Assembly: GCF_030815085.1 (NCBI RefSeq)
Contig: NZ_JAUSWG010000003.1
Source: Paraclostridium ghonii
Lineage (GTDB): Bacteria > Bacillota > Clostridia > Peptostreptococcales > Peptostreptococcaceae
Reading direction: 5' to 3' (one strand)
DNA length: 64,000 nucleotides
A program made the translations under genes and the position numbers. The notes below the pieces were generated by a model, which saw only the letters and a list, made by a program, of their open reading frames with translations, ran no database searches and was not told the origin of the DNA. Position 1 is the first letter of the stretch, and every line of letters begins with the position of its first letter. Positions 42,029 through 50,670 of this stretch are shown here, piece after piece.

Positions 42029-43869
42029 TTAAATTAAGAGACTTAAGTAAAAAATATGAAGATTTAGAAATATTTAAAGAAGTAAATTATGATATTAAAG
42101 AGAATACATTAACTTGCTTTTTAGGGGCAAGTGGTTCAGGTAAAACAACATTATTGAATTTAATTGCAGGATTTGATAAGGACTATAAAGGTAACATTAA
42201 AATAAATGATTTAGACATTAGTAACTTAACTCCTGATGAATTGTGTAAATATCGTTTTAATAATGTAGGATTTGTTTTTCAAAGTTATAATCTTTTACAA
42301 GGTTATACTTCTATTGAAAATGTATTGATGGGTATACACTTAAAAAATAATATAAGCAAGGAAGAAAAAATAAAAAAAGCAAGTAGTCTTTTGACTAAAC
42401 TTGGACTAGAAAAGCAAATAAATCAAAATATTGAAAGTTTAAGTGGAGGAGAAAAGCAAAGAGTTGCAATAGCAAGGGCTTTAATAAATGACCCTGAAAT
42501 AATTTTAGCAGATGAGCCTACAGGAGCCTTAGATAGTGAATCAAGTAAAGTTATAATGGAAATATTAAAAGAAATTTCAAAGGATAAAACAGTTCTAATC
42601 ATAACTCATGATGAAGAAGTTGTAACATATGCCGATGAAGTTATTGAAGTGGATGAGTACAATATAACAGTACAAATAGTAAACGATAAAGAGAAACTAC
42701 CTAATACAGAAGGTATTAAAAATAAAAAGGTGAAAAATGAAACTCCAAAGTTAAGCTACAATACTGCATTAAAATTAAGTTTAAAAAACTTTAAGATTCA
42801 TTTATTCAAATTTTTAATAGCAGCATTTATTATAGCTTTAGGATCTGCTTCATTTGTAGGGGCTATGGGGTCTGAAAAAATTATTAATAATGAAATTAAT
42901 GCTTTCAAAGAAAAGAATCCTTTATTTAATAAAGGTGGAGTATGGTTGGTTGAGGAAGAAAACCCCCAAGATATCTTTGATAAGATAAGTAGTATGAGTG
43001 AGGTTGATAATGTATACTATCAATATTATATAAAAAATATTAAGATAAAGTTTGGGAATAATGTTGAAGAGATTGAGCTAAAACATCCAAAGGATCTAAC
43101 AAATATGACTATGAGCTACGGTCAAATACCTGAAGATGGCAAGAATGAGATTGCTATTACAACAAAACTGGCTATGGATTTAGGGGTTCAGTCAAAAGAT
43201 CTTATTGGAAAAACTATATCCTTTGAAACTAAAAATGGGACTAAAGAATTGACTGTATCAGGAGTAATCAATGATGAAAAAGAGGTAGACTTTATATTAA
43301 GTACAGATGTAGAGAAAAATTTATACAAAGAAGATGAAGCTAACAATACTGAGCCAATCGCACTATCTTTTGAAATAAAAGATTTTGATAAGATTGTTTC
43401 TGTTACTAAAGAACTTAACAATCAAGGGGTAAAGGTAAAAACATCATCTGAAGCTGTTGAAAATATGATGAAATCCTTTAATGATTTGGTAAAACTATTT
43501 AAATTTTTATCATACTTAATATTGGCAGTAGGGATATTAATAAGCATTATTATAATGTATAAAATAGCAATAGAAAGATATGTAGAAATAGGCTTATTGG
43601 CATCCTTAGGTTATACGAAAAGAAATATAAAGCAGATACTGATAAAAGAGAGCATGTATTTTTCAGCTTGTGGTATGGTTATGTCTATTGGGGCAATAAA
43701 GATAATAGATATAATATATTTAAAACAATTTGGGTATAACTTAGGATTAAATATTAATTCATATCTGTTGTTAATAGTGTTAAACAGCTTAATAACAATT
43801 GGATTATCTTATATAATAAATATGAAAATATTAAAAACAGAGCCAGCAGAGGCTTTAAGAACGTATTAA
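42025..43869 (+). CDS. ABC transporter, ATPase fused to FtsX-type permease (second of pair)
   Basis: A 614-residue protein with the same layout as the gene before it: Walker A GASGSGKTT (near 33), LSGGEKQRVAIARA, Walker B IILADEPTGALD, a helix near 268, an external domain (285-480), and three C-terminal helices with GYTKRNIKQILIKES between the first two, the FtsX signature. The ATGA overlap shows translational coupling. It is followed by a terminator and then a two-component system, so expression of the transporter is probably under that system's control. Confidence 0.87.
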   Translation: MIKLRDLSKKYEDLEIFKEVNYDIKENTLTCFLGASGSGKTTLLNLIAGFDKDYKGNIKINDLDISNLTPDELCKYRFNNVGFVFQSYNLLQGYTSIENVLMGIHLKNNISKEEKIKKASSLLTKLGLEKQINQNIESLSGGEKQRVAIARALINDPEIILADEPTGALDSESSKVIMEILKEISKDKTVLIITHDEEVVTYADEVIEVDEYNITVQIVNDKEKLPNTEGIKNKKVKNETPKLSYNTALKLSLKNFKIHLFKFLIAAFIIALGSASFVGAMGSEKIINNEINAFKEKNPLFNKGGVWLVEEENPQDIFDKISSMSEVDNVYYQYYIKNIKIKFGNNVEEIELKHPKDLTNMTMSYGQIPEDGKNEIAITTKLAMDLGVQSKDLIGKTISFETKNGTKELTVSGVINDEKEVDFILSTDVEKNLYKEDEANNTEPIALSFEIKDFDKIVSVTKELNNQGVKVKTSSEAVENMMKSFNDLVKLFKFLSYLILAVGILISIIIMYKIAIERYVEIGLLASLGYTKRNIKQILIKESMYFSACGMVMSIGAIKIIDIIYLKQFGYNLGLNINSYLLLIVLNSLITIGLSYIINMKILKTEPAEALRTY

Positions 43870-43884
43870 AATAATGGGTGGAAT

Positions 43885-43920
43885 ATAAGAAATTGCAGAG
43901 TTATGCAATTTCTTATATTT
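43885..43920 (+). terminator. Terminator between the ABC pair and the two-component system
   Basis: ATAAGAAATTGCA pairs perfectly with TGCAATTTCTTAT around six bases, followed by a T-rich tail. Some read-through is likely, since the two units lie close together. Confidence 0.85.
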
Positions 43921-43963
43921 TCTATAAGTATATAATATATGATTAAAAGGGAAGGTGAAACTA

Positions 43964-44638
43964 ATGAAATTATTAATAATAGAAGATGAAGAGGATTTGG
44001 TAAATCTATTAGCTAAAGGACTAAGAAGTCTTGGTTATGTTGTTGATATTTCCACCGATGGAAGAGAAGGACTAGAACTATTTTCTATAAATGACTATGA
44101 TTTAGTAGTTCTTGATATTAATTTACCTTCTATGGATGGGAGGTTAATACTAGATGAAATAAGAAAAGAAAATGAAGAATGTAAAGTGATAATACTTTCA
44201 GCACTTTCTGATTATAAACAACGTATTGAAGGATTAGATAGAGGGGCAAATGACTATCTTGTAAAACCTTTTGATTTTGGAGAGTTAGTAGCACGTATTA
44301 GAAGTTTACTTAGACGAAATTTTATACAGAAAAATGTTAAATTAAAACATGAAAATATTATACTAGATACTGCATTGAGATGTGTTTACTCTTGTGATAA
44401 TGAAAATATAAAACTTTCCCCAAAAGAATTTGCACTTCTTGAATATTTAATTACAAACAAAGGTAGAGTAGTAAGTGCAGAAGAACTTATAGAGCATGTT
44501 TGGGATAGTGATGAATATATGTTTTCAAATGCTGTTAAGGTACATATAAGTACCTTAAGAAAAAAATTAAATCCTTATTGTAAAAATGATATTATTTTAA
44601 ATATTAGAGGAGAGGGATATATTATAAATGAAAATTAA
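43964..44638 (+). CDS. OmpR-family response regulator
   Basis: A 224-residue regulator: receiver domain with EDEED, Asp in DLVVLDINLPSMDG (near 52) and Lys in DYLVKPFDF, and a winged-helix DNA-binding domain (SPKEFALLEYLITNKGRVVS near 145, then the recognition helix NAVKVHISTLRKKL). ATG 43964 has GGGAAGGTG six bases upstream; the GTG at 43955 lies inside that site. Its end overlaps the kinase start by 11 bases. It probably regulates the ABC transporter just upstream, at TTAACC repeats. Confidence 0.92.
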   Translation: MKLLIIEDEEDLVNLLAKGLRSLGYVVDISTDGREGLELFSINDYDLVVLDINLPSMDGRLILDEIRKENEECKVIILSALSDYKQRIEGLDRGANDYLVKPFDFGELVARIRSLLRRNFIQKNVKLKHENIILDTALRCVYSCDNENIKLSPKEFALLEYLITNKGRVVSAEELIEHVWDSDEYMFSNAVKVHISTLRKKLNPYCKNDIILNIRGEGYIINEN

Positions 44639-45761
44639 TTTTTTAAATCGTTTTTCATTGTGCACAAGAATTACACTTATCTCAATAGCAATACTTACAT
44701 CTATAGCTATAATGTTAACTATACCTGTCGTTAATAAAGCAGAAAATCTCCTTGTTATACCTTTAAATGAATTGCTCCGCACATATGATACAAATACGAC
44801 AGAAATTGATTATACAAAAAATCCACAATATAATACCTTACAAAAGATTGGTGCTAGTAATTTTAAACGTTATTCTTATATATATATGATAGCTTTAATT
44901 CTTTTTGGGGCATTTCTTATTTATTATATTTTAAAAAAAGAATTTGCTTCATTAAAAAAGCTTAGTCATGAAATGACCCTAATAAATGAAAATAAACTAT
45001 CTCACAAAATAACAGGCTTTGATAATGGAGATGAACTTACTTTGTTTGCTAATTCATTTAATACAATGTTAAGTAGATTAGATAAAGCCTTTGAAAGTCA
45101 AAAGAGATTTTCAGTAGATGCTTCTCATGAACTAAAAACTCCATTAACTGTATTAAAGACAAATTTAGATGTTTTAAACTTAATTGAAAATCCTTCAGAA
45201 GAAGATTATAAATATACAATATCTATATTCAAAAAACAAACAGAGAGAATGATAGATTTGGTAGATAGTTTATTTTTAACAGCCTTTCAAAAGGATTATG
45301 ATTTAAATGATACTATTATTATAGATAACATAATAAGTAATGTTATCCTTGATTTAGATGAGAAAATTATTGAGAAAAATATTAGTATAGATGTTACTAA
45401 AAGTAATATTGCTACAAAAGGAAATCGTATAATGCTAACTCATGCAATTTCTAATGTAGTTCGAAATGCTGTTAATTACAATAAAATTAATGGAAATATA
45501 TATATTACATTTGAAAAAATGGAAAAAAGCTATATAATAAAAATAGCAGATACTGGAATTGGTATTCCAAAAGATAAGGCGAATCTTATATTTGAACCTT
45601 TTTTCAGGGTAGATGAGTCACGTTCAAGGAAATCCTCTGGGGCAGGATTAGGACTTGCAATTACTAAAGAAGTTATTTATCGTCATGGTGGTAAGGTAAG
45701 CTATACTCCAAATAAAGATGGAGGTAGTATATTTGAAATAATCTTACCGTTTGTAGTTTAA
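44628..45761 (+). CDS. Sensor histidine kinase (partner of the regulator at 43964)
   Basis: A 377-residue kinase with two membrane helices (near residues 16-34 and 85-102) around a short external loop of about 50 residues, a HAMP domain (104-155), H box FSVDASHELKTPLTVL (near 165), N box NVVRNAVNYN and G boxes ADTGIGIP and GAGLGLAITKEV. It is similar in layout to kinases that sense antimicrobial peptides or divalent cations. The start codon lies within the regulator's stop region, so both are made together. Confidence 0.92.
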   Translation: MKINFLNRFSLCTRITLISIAILTSIAIMLTIPVVNKAENLLVIPLNELLRTYDTNTTEIDYTKNPQYNTLQKIGASNFKRYSYIYMIALILFGAFLIYYILKKEFASLKKLSHEMTLINENKLSHKITGFDNGDELTLFANSFNTMLSRLDKAFESQKRFSVDASHELKTPLTVLKTNLDVLNLIENPSEEDYKYTISIFKKQTERMIDLVDSLFLTAFQKDYDLNDTIIIDNIISNVILDLDEKIIEKNISIDVTKSNIATKGNRIMLTHAISNVVRNAVNYNKINGNIYITFEKMEKSYIIKIADTGIGIPKDKANLIFEPFFRVDESRSRKSSGAGLGLAITKEVIYRHGGKVSYTPNKDGGSIFEIILPFVV

Positions 45762-45801
45762 AATTCAAGTAAAAGACAGCGTGTTACGCAAGGGGGCGCG
45801 A

Positions 45802-46365
45802 ATGTTAATATTTAATTTAATGATAATAATGTTACTTATATATAGTGTTGTTTTACTAAGTGGAGTAAAAATGATGTTTAACTCTAAGTACTTTTCGGGA
45901 ATAACCTTTTTATTTATAATGTATTATCCATTTTTAAATTTAATAGAAGGATGTAAATTAGGATATACAAGTACTGGTGACATAATAATATTTAGTATAG
46001 TATTCCCATTGATATTTATTTGGGGATATAGAAGAAATAAACACATATACTCAATAAGTAATGTTAAAAAAGATGATGTAATAAATATTATAAAAGGGTA
46101 TTTAGAAATTAAAAATATAAAATATGAAGTAAAAGAAATAGGACTATATTTACCAGAGTTTAATAAAAATATTATTGTTGATAATTTTTCAGAAAAAAGT
46201 TTAGATTGTAGAGAGATAAAGGGTATATACTTTTATAATGAGCTAGTAGAGAAAGTTAGAGTTGAAATTAAAAAAATAAAGAAAAGATATTTTCCTATAG
46301 ATGGTATGTTTTTTTTAGTTCTTGCTATAATTTTGTATTGGTCGAAAGCTAAATTTTTCAGTTAA
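45802..46365 (+). CDS. Membrane protein, tandem paralogue 1
   Basis: A 187-residue protein; ATG 45802 follows AAGGGGGCGCG (GTG 45781 would start before that site). Helices at 3-22, 31-48 and 60-77, a soluble part (82-165) with YEVKEIGLYLPEFNKNIIVDNFS, and a last helix near 168-183. The gene at 47212 encodes a protein about 80 percent identical, also similar at DNA level. No family known. It lies 40 bases after the kinase gene and could be its last cotranscribed member. Confidence 0.6.
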   Translation: MLIFNLMIIMLLIYSVVLLSGVKMMFNSKYFSGITFLFIMYYPFLNLIEGCKLGYTSTGDIIIFSIVFPLIFIWGYRRNKHIYSISNVKKDDVINIIKGYLEIKNIKYEVKEIGLYLPEFNKNIIVDNFSEKSLDCREIKGIYFYNELVEKVRVEIKKIKKRYFPIDGMFFLVLAIILYWSKAKFFS

Positions 46366-46409
46366 TTTTTTTAATAATTAAGATAGTATTTTATATTCAA
46401 AGTAGAAAT

Positions 46410-46446
46410 AAAGAGTTGAGATAAATTTTATATCTCAACTCTTTTT
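46410..46446 (+). terminator. Terminator after paralogue 1
   Basis: AAGAGTTGAGATA pairs perfectly with TATCTCAACTCTT around seven bases, followed by TTT. Confidence 0.88.
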
Positions 46447-46555
46447 AATTTTCTATAAAAACAAAAATGGATTTTTTAAATGAACTAGATTATTAAATGA
46501 AGAATATATTTTAATGAAGACTAATTTAATAATCTAGGTTAAAGGGGGTATATAT

Positions 46556-46999
46556 ATGAAAAAAATAAATACTATTCCATGGGAAGTTATAATTTTGACT
46601 GTAATTTTAATACTTGTATTTTTACCCAAAAACTTATCATCAAGGGTTAATTTAGATAACTTATTTCAAAATGATTTGATTATTGAAGTAATTCATAGAA
46701 ATAATCTTGTTGAAAGTGGTACTGTAACATCAACTACAGATGTAACAAAACTCGAGGAATTAGAAAACTTTTTAGATAAATATAAAAGTATACCGACAAT
46801 TATGAGTATAAAACAGCTTGATGATGAGGAAAGCTATACTATAAATTTTAAGAATGATGACGAGTTTTTAACTACAATAGTTTTATACAAGAAGAATCTT
46901 GAGGTAATGCCAGGTAGTGATACTGTACGTAGATATAGCGTTATTGGAGAGAATATAGATTTTAATTTTTTAGAACAATTTGTTAAGTCTATAAATTGA
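46556..46999 (+). CDS. Membrane-anchored hypothetical protein, 147 residues
   Basis: One N-terminal helix (PWEVIILTVILILVFLPK) and an external domain of about 120 residues with EELENFLDKYKSIPTIMSIKQ and SYTINFKNDDEFLTTIVLYKK. The overall layout (helix, then a strand-rich domain with paired short strands ending in 'RRYSV') is like the 151-residue protein at 60193 (ending 'RRYKV'), suggesting a shared family. AAAGGGGGTATATAT precedes the ATG. Function unknown. It sits between the two copies of the duplicated membrane protein gene. Confidence 0.6.
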   Translation: MKKINTIPWEVIILTVILILVFLPKNLSSRVNLDNLFQNDLIIEVIHRNNLVESGTVTSTTDVTKLEELENFLDKYKSIPTIMSIKQLDDEESYTINFKNDDEFLTTIVLYKKNLEVMPGSDTVRRYSVIGENIDFNFLEQFVKSIN

Positions 47000-47211
47000 T
47001 AAATTCATTGGTCTTACTTAAGTATTTCAAAATACTTTTTTACGCTTAAATCATAGTAATTGATATAACTAAGTTTCAAAAGTTATACCCAGTTTTTTTG
47101 GAAAGTGTAATTTCCTTAATCGTAAAAAATATATAAATTAAATAAAGTGATTTTTATATCTAAAACTGTTAATATTTAAGTAAATATATAATATTACAAA
47201 GGAGGGAATGG

Positions 47212-47769
47212 ATGTTAGTAGTTAATTTAATGATAATAATGTTACTTATATATAGTGTTGTTTTACTAAGTGGAGTAAAAATAATGTTTAACTATAAGTA
47301 CTTTAAAGTACTACTATTTTTATTTATAATGTATCCTCTATTTTCAAATTTAATAGAAGAATTTAAATTAGGATATACAAGTACTGGTGAAATAATAATA
47401 TTTAGTATAGTATTCCCATTGATATTTATTTTGGGGTATACAAGAAATAAACACATATATTCTATATATAATGTAAAAAAAGATGATGTAATAAATATTA
47501 TTGAGGGGTATTTGGAAACAAAAAATATAAAATATGAAGTAAGAGAAGAGAAAATATATTTACCAGAGTTTAATAAAAATCTTATCGTTGATAATTTTTC
47601 AGAAACAAGTTTAAATTGTAGAGAGATAAAGGGTATATACTTTTATAATGAGCTAGTAGAGAAAGTTAGAGTTGAAATTAAAAAAATAAAGAAAAGATAT
47701 TTTCCACTAGAAGGTATGTTTTATTTGGCTTGTGCTGTAATTTTATATTATTTTAGATCTTGTTTTTAA
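47212..47769 (+). CDS. Membrane protein, tandem paralogue 2
   Basis: A 185-residue protein closely related to that at 45802: the first 22 residues are nearly identical (NLMIIMLLIYSVVLLSGVK), as is the segment EIKGIYFYNELVEKVRVEIK near the end. Differences cluster in the second helix and in the last helix. Ribosome binding site AAAGGAGGGAATGG. The copies are 850 bases apart with one unrelated gene between them, so the duplication was followed by or included an insertion. A terminator at 47795 ends it. Confidence 0.6.
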   Translation: MLVVNLMIIMLLIYSVVLLSGVKIMFNYKYFKVLLFLFIMYPLFSNLIEEFKLGYTSTGEIIIFSIVFPLIFILGYTRNKHIYSIYNVKKDDVINIIEGYLETKNIKYEVREEKIYLPEFNKNLIVDNFSETSLNCREIKGIYFYNELVEKVRVEIKKIKKRYFPLEGMFYLACAVILYYFRSCF

Positions 47770-47794
47770 AAATAATATATTAGAAAACTAGAGG

Positions 47795-47819
47795 GTAGGA
47801 GCAATAGCTTCTACTTTTT
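47795..47819 (+). terminator. Short terminator after paralogue 2
   Basis: GTAGGAGC pairs with GCTTCTAC (one G-U) around AATA, followed by TTTTT. Confidence 0.8.
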
Positions 47820-47943
47820 AAATTGCAATGAAATTATAATTCTTCAAAATATATTTTAATAGACATACTGTTATTTACCAAATTTTGCTATAATTAGATT
47901 AACAATTTTTATATAAGACTTAAATTTAATGGAGGAATATACT

Positions 47944-48138
47944 ATGTCTAAAAAAGATGATAAAAGGTTTAATACTGTTTATGAGCAGGGGGGTTGGAGT
48001 CATACTAATAAAATAATAGTGGATAAAAAAACTGGAGTTAACTATTTATATAGTGGTACCGGGAATGCAGGTGGAATTACACCTTTACTTGATAAGGATG
48101 GTAAAGTTGTTGTGGATTTAGATAGTGTGTGGGAATAA
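47944..48138 (+). CDS. DUF6440 family protein
   Basis: A 64-residue protein. ATG 47944 is the start because ATGGAGGAA just upstream is the ribosome binding site and not coding. The motifs KIIVDKKTGVNYLYSGTGN and GGITPLLDKDGKVV are those of the DUF6440 family, small soluble proteins of unknown function, common in gut Firmicutes. An extended -10 promoter TGCTATAAT lies at 47887-47894. Single gene, no link to the neighbouring transporter. Confidence 0.82.
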   Translation: MSKKDDKRFNTVYEQGGWSHTNKIIVDKKTGVNYLYSGTGNAGGITPLLDKDGKVVVDLDSVWE

Positions 48139-48241
48139 AATAACTTTAATATAAAAATAAATAAACTAGAAATATGAAAGTGTTATATGTTAATTATATA
48201 ACAACTAAGAATATAGTAGTGGTAAAGGATGGTGAAAATAA

Positions 48242-48922
48242 GTGAAATGGATATTTTTAGTTGAGGATGATAAGGCAATATCTAGAAACCTTGTGCGATT
48301 GCTACAATGTGAGGGATTTAAAGTCACTCATGCATCTACACGAAGTGAAGCCCTTTTGGCACTTGATGGGAATAAGTTTGATTTGGCACTGATTGATATT
48401 TCCTTGCCTGATGGAAATGGATTTACAATTTGTACAGAAATCAAAGAAATACAGGATATTCCTGTTATTTTCCTAACAGCATCTGGAGATGAGGGGAGCG
48501 TTGTTACTGGACTGAACATGGGTGCGTATGACTATATAACTAAGCCTTTTCGTCCACGAGAATTGATTGCACGAATTGAAACAGCTTTGAGAAAAAGTGG
48601 CCGATTTCCATCGGCTTTTGAAATCTGTGGGCTTCATATCGACACTACAAGCGGTGTTGTGAAAAAAGATGGGTATGAAGTTTTTCTTTCGCCACTAGAG
48701 TATAGATTGTTATTGGTATTTATTAATAACCCAAAAAGTATCATCACAAGAAGTAGACTACTTGACGAATTGTGGGACGCTGCGGGAGAGTTTGTAAATG
48801 ACAATACATTGACTGTGTACATCAAACGATTAAGAGAGAAGATAGAAAGTAATTCTGCAAGTCCAAAAATCATTCTCACAGTTCGTGGTAGAGGATATAG
48901 GTTGGGTGAGGGATATGTTTAG
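48242..48922 (+). CDS. OmpR-family response regulator (BceR/VncR-like)
   Basis: A 226-residue regulator: receiver with EDDK, Asp in LIDISLPDGNG (near 53) and Lys in YDYITKPFRP, winged-helix domain with SPLEYRLLLVFINNPKSIIT and NDNTLTVYIKRLREKI. Start is GTG 48242, with GATGGTGAAA as ribosome binding site. From here to 53249 the DNA is visibly richer in G and C than the genes around it. It forms one module with the following kinase and FtsX transporter and most likely turns that transporter on when a peptide antibiotic is present. Confidence 0.9.
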   Translation: MKWIFLVEDDKAISRNLVRLLQCEGFKVTHASTRSEALLALDGNKFDLALIDISLPDGNGFTICTEIKEIQDIPVIFLTASGDEGSVVTGLNMGAYDYITKPFRPRELIARIETALRKSGRFPSAFEICGLHIDTTSGVVKKDGYEVFLSPLEYRLLLVFINNPKSIITRSRLLDELWDAAGEFVNDNTLTVYIKRLREKIESNSASPKIILTVRGRGYRLGEGYV

Positions 48923-49904
48923 GAATAAAGAGCTTAGAAAGTTTGTAATTGTATTTTCATTAATAGCTACCATTACTATAATACTTGGATTTATAATCAA
49001 TATTATATCTGGAATCCTTGCTATTGCTTCTAGCGCTGCCTTTGGAACAGCGTTTTTTGCATTTACCAAAGAAAGATATAAAAGTATTGCAAAAATTTCA
49101 GATCAAATTGATCTTGTGCTTTATAACGCTGACCATCTGTATATTGCTGAATGTGATGAGGGAGAACTTTCTATTTTACAAAGTGAGATAAAAAAAATGA
49201 CACTGCGTATTAGGGAGCAAAACGATGCATTAAGAAAAGAAAAAAAACATCTTGCAGATTCTTTAGCTGACATAGCCCATCAACTTCGAACACCTCTTAC
49301 ATCGGTGAACCTTATTCTTTCATTATTAGAAAATAACTATGATGAAAATGAACGAAAAGCATTGATAAGGGAAACAAAAGAATTATTCGTGCAGATGGAT
49401 TGGCTACTTACTTCACTCTTGAAATTATCACGCCTAGATGCAGGTATTGTGGTATTTAAAAGAGAGAATATAGATGTAAACAACTTGATATGCACAGCAC
49501 TTCGTCCATTACTAATTCCAATGGAACTACATAATATTAATTTAAAAGTAGACGTACCAGAAAAAGTAATCATTCAGGGCGATTCTGGTTGGCTTTCAGA
49601 AGCAATTCAAAACATCCTTAAAAATTGCATGGAAAGCGCAGGCGAGAATGGAAAAATTGAGATTGAATGTACGGACAATCCATTGTTTAGCGAGATTACT
49701 ATCCACGATAATGGCACAGGCTTTGAAAAAGAAGATTTACCATGTCTGTTTGATAGGTTCTATCGTGGAAAAAATACAGGTGCAACAGGATATGGAATCG
49801 GATTGGCCCTTTGCAAGATAATTATAACACGTCATGGAGGAACGATTAGCGCAAAAAATCACAATCAAGGTGGTGCGATATTTTCCATTCGTTTTCCAAA
49901 GTGA
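48915..49904 (+). CDS. Sensor histidine kinase with short intramembrane sensor
   Basis: A 329-residue kinase starting at ATG 48915, eight bases before the end of the regulator gene and just after GGTGAGGG. Two helices (9-28, 31-50) with hardly any external loop, as in BceS-type intramembrane-sensing kinases that take the signal from their transporter. H box LADIAHQLRTPLTSV (near 120), N box LKNCMESA, G boxes DNGTGFE and GYGIGLALCKII. Cytoplasmic coiled coil between helices and kinase core. Confidence 0.9.
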   Translation: MFRNKELRKFVIVFSLIATITIILGFIINIISGILAIASSAAFGTAFFAFTKERYKSIAKISDQIDLVLYNADHLYIAECDEGELSILQSEIKKMTLRIREQNDALRKEKKHLADSLADIAHQLRTPLTSVNLILSLLENNYDENERKALIRETKELFVQMDWLLTSLLKLSRLDAGIVVFKRENIDVNNLICTALRPLLIPMELHNINLKVDVPEKVIIQGDSGWLSEAIQNILKNCMESAGENGKIEIECTDNPLFSEITIHDNGTGFEKEDLPCLFDRFYRGKNTGATGYGIGLALCKIIITRHGGTISAKNHNQGGAIFSIRFPK

Positions 49905-49986
49905 CGAATCTCTCACTTTAAAGTCATAAAGATGTAAGTTAAAAGTTCTATTATATAAGTAGAACACGAGAAAGGAGACTCATATA

Positions 49987-50670
49987 ATGGAGTTTTTAAA
50001 AATTGAAAATTTATGCAAGGTCTACGGTAACGGAGAAAATCAGGTTACCGCTCTTGACAATGTTTCACTTACAATAGAAAAAGGGGAGTTTACCGCAATC
50101 ATAGGCTCTTCCGGTTCCGGAAAATCCACATTACTTCACATAATAGGTGGCGTAGACGTTCCGACAAGCGGAAAAGTGTATTTGGAGGGACAGGATGTAT
50201 ATGCCCAAAATAATGAAAAGCTCGCTATTTTCCGTAGAAGACAGGTTGGACTAATTTACCAGTTTCACAACCTCATTCCTACTTTAAATGTAGTTGAAAA
50301 CATCACATTGCCTATACTTATGGACAAGAGAAAGATCAACGAGGAAAGGTTAAATGACTTGTTGGACCTGCTTGGGTTAAAAGAAAGAAAAAACCATCTG
50401 CCTAATCAGCTTTCAGGAGGTCAGCAACAACGTGTTTCCATAGGACGCGCTTTGATGAATGCTCCAGCTGTAATGCTTGCCGATGAACCCACAGGTAGTT
50501 TGGATAGTAAAAATGGACATGAAATTATTAAGTTATTGAAATTAAGTCATAAAAAATATAAGCAGACCCTTATCATCGTTACACATGATGAAAATATCGC
50601 ACTACAAGCAGACCGAATTATCGGCATATCAGATGGCAAAGTAGTGAGAGACGAAAGGGTGAGAGCATGA
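49987..50670 (+). CDS. ABC transporter ATP-binding protein (MacB/BceA class)
   Basis: A 227-residue ATPase: Walker A GSSGSGKST (near residue 40), LSGGQQQRVSIGRA, Walker B VMLADEPTGSLD, switch His THDENIA. AGAAAGGAGACTCATATA precedes the ATG. It overlaps the permease gene by four bases. With the 860-residue permease it forms a peptide-sensing or detoxifying exporter typical of resistance to bacitracin-like or lantibiotic peptides; the actual substrate is not known. Confidence 0.9.
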   Translation: MEFLKIENLCKVYGNGENQVTALDNVSLTIEKGEFTAIIGSSGSGKSTLLHIIGGVDVPTSGKVYLEGQDVYAQNNEKLAIFRRRQVGLIYQFHNLIPTLNVVENITLPILMDKRKINEERLNDLLDLLGLKERKNHLPNQLSGGQQQRVSIGRALMNAPAVMLADEPTGSLDSKNGHEIIKLLKLSHKKYKQTLIIVTHDENIALQADRIIGISDGKVVRDERVRA

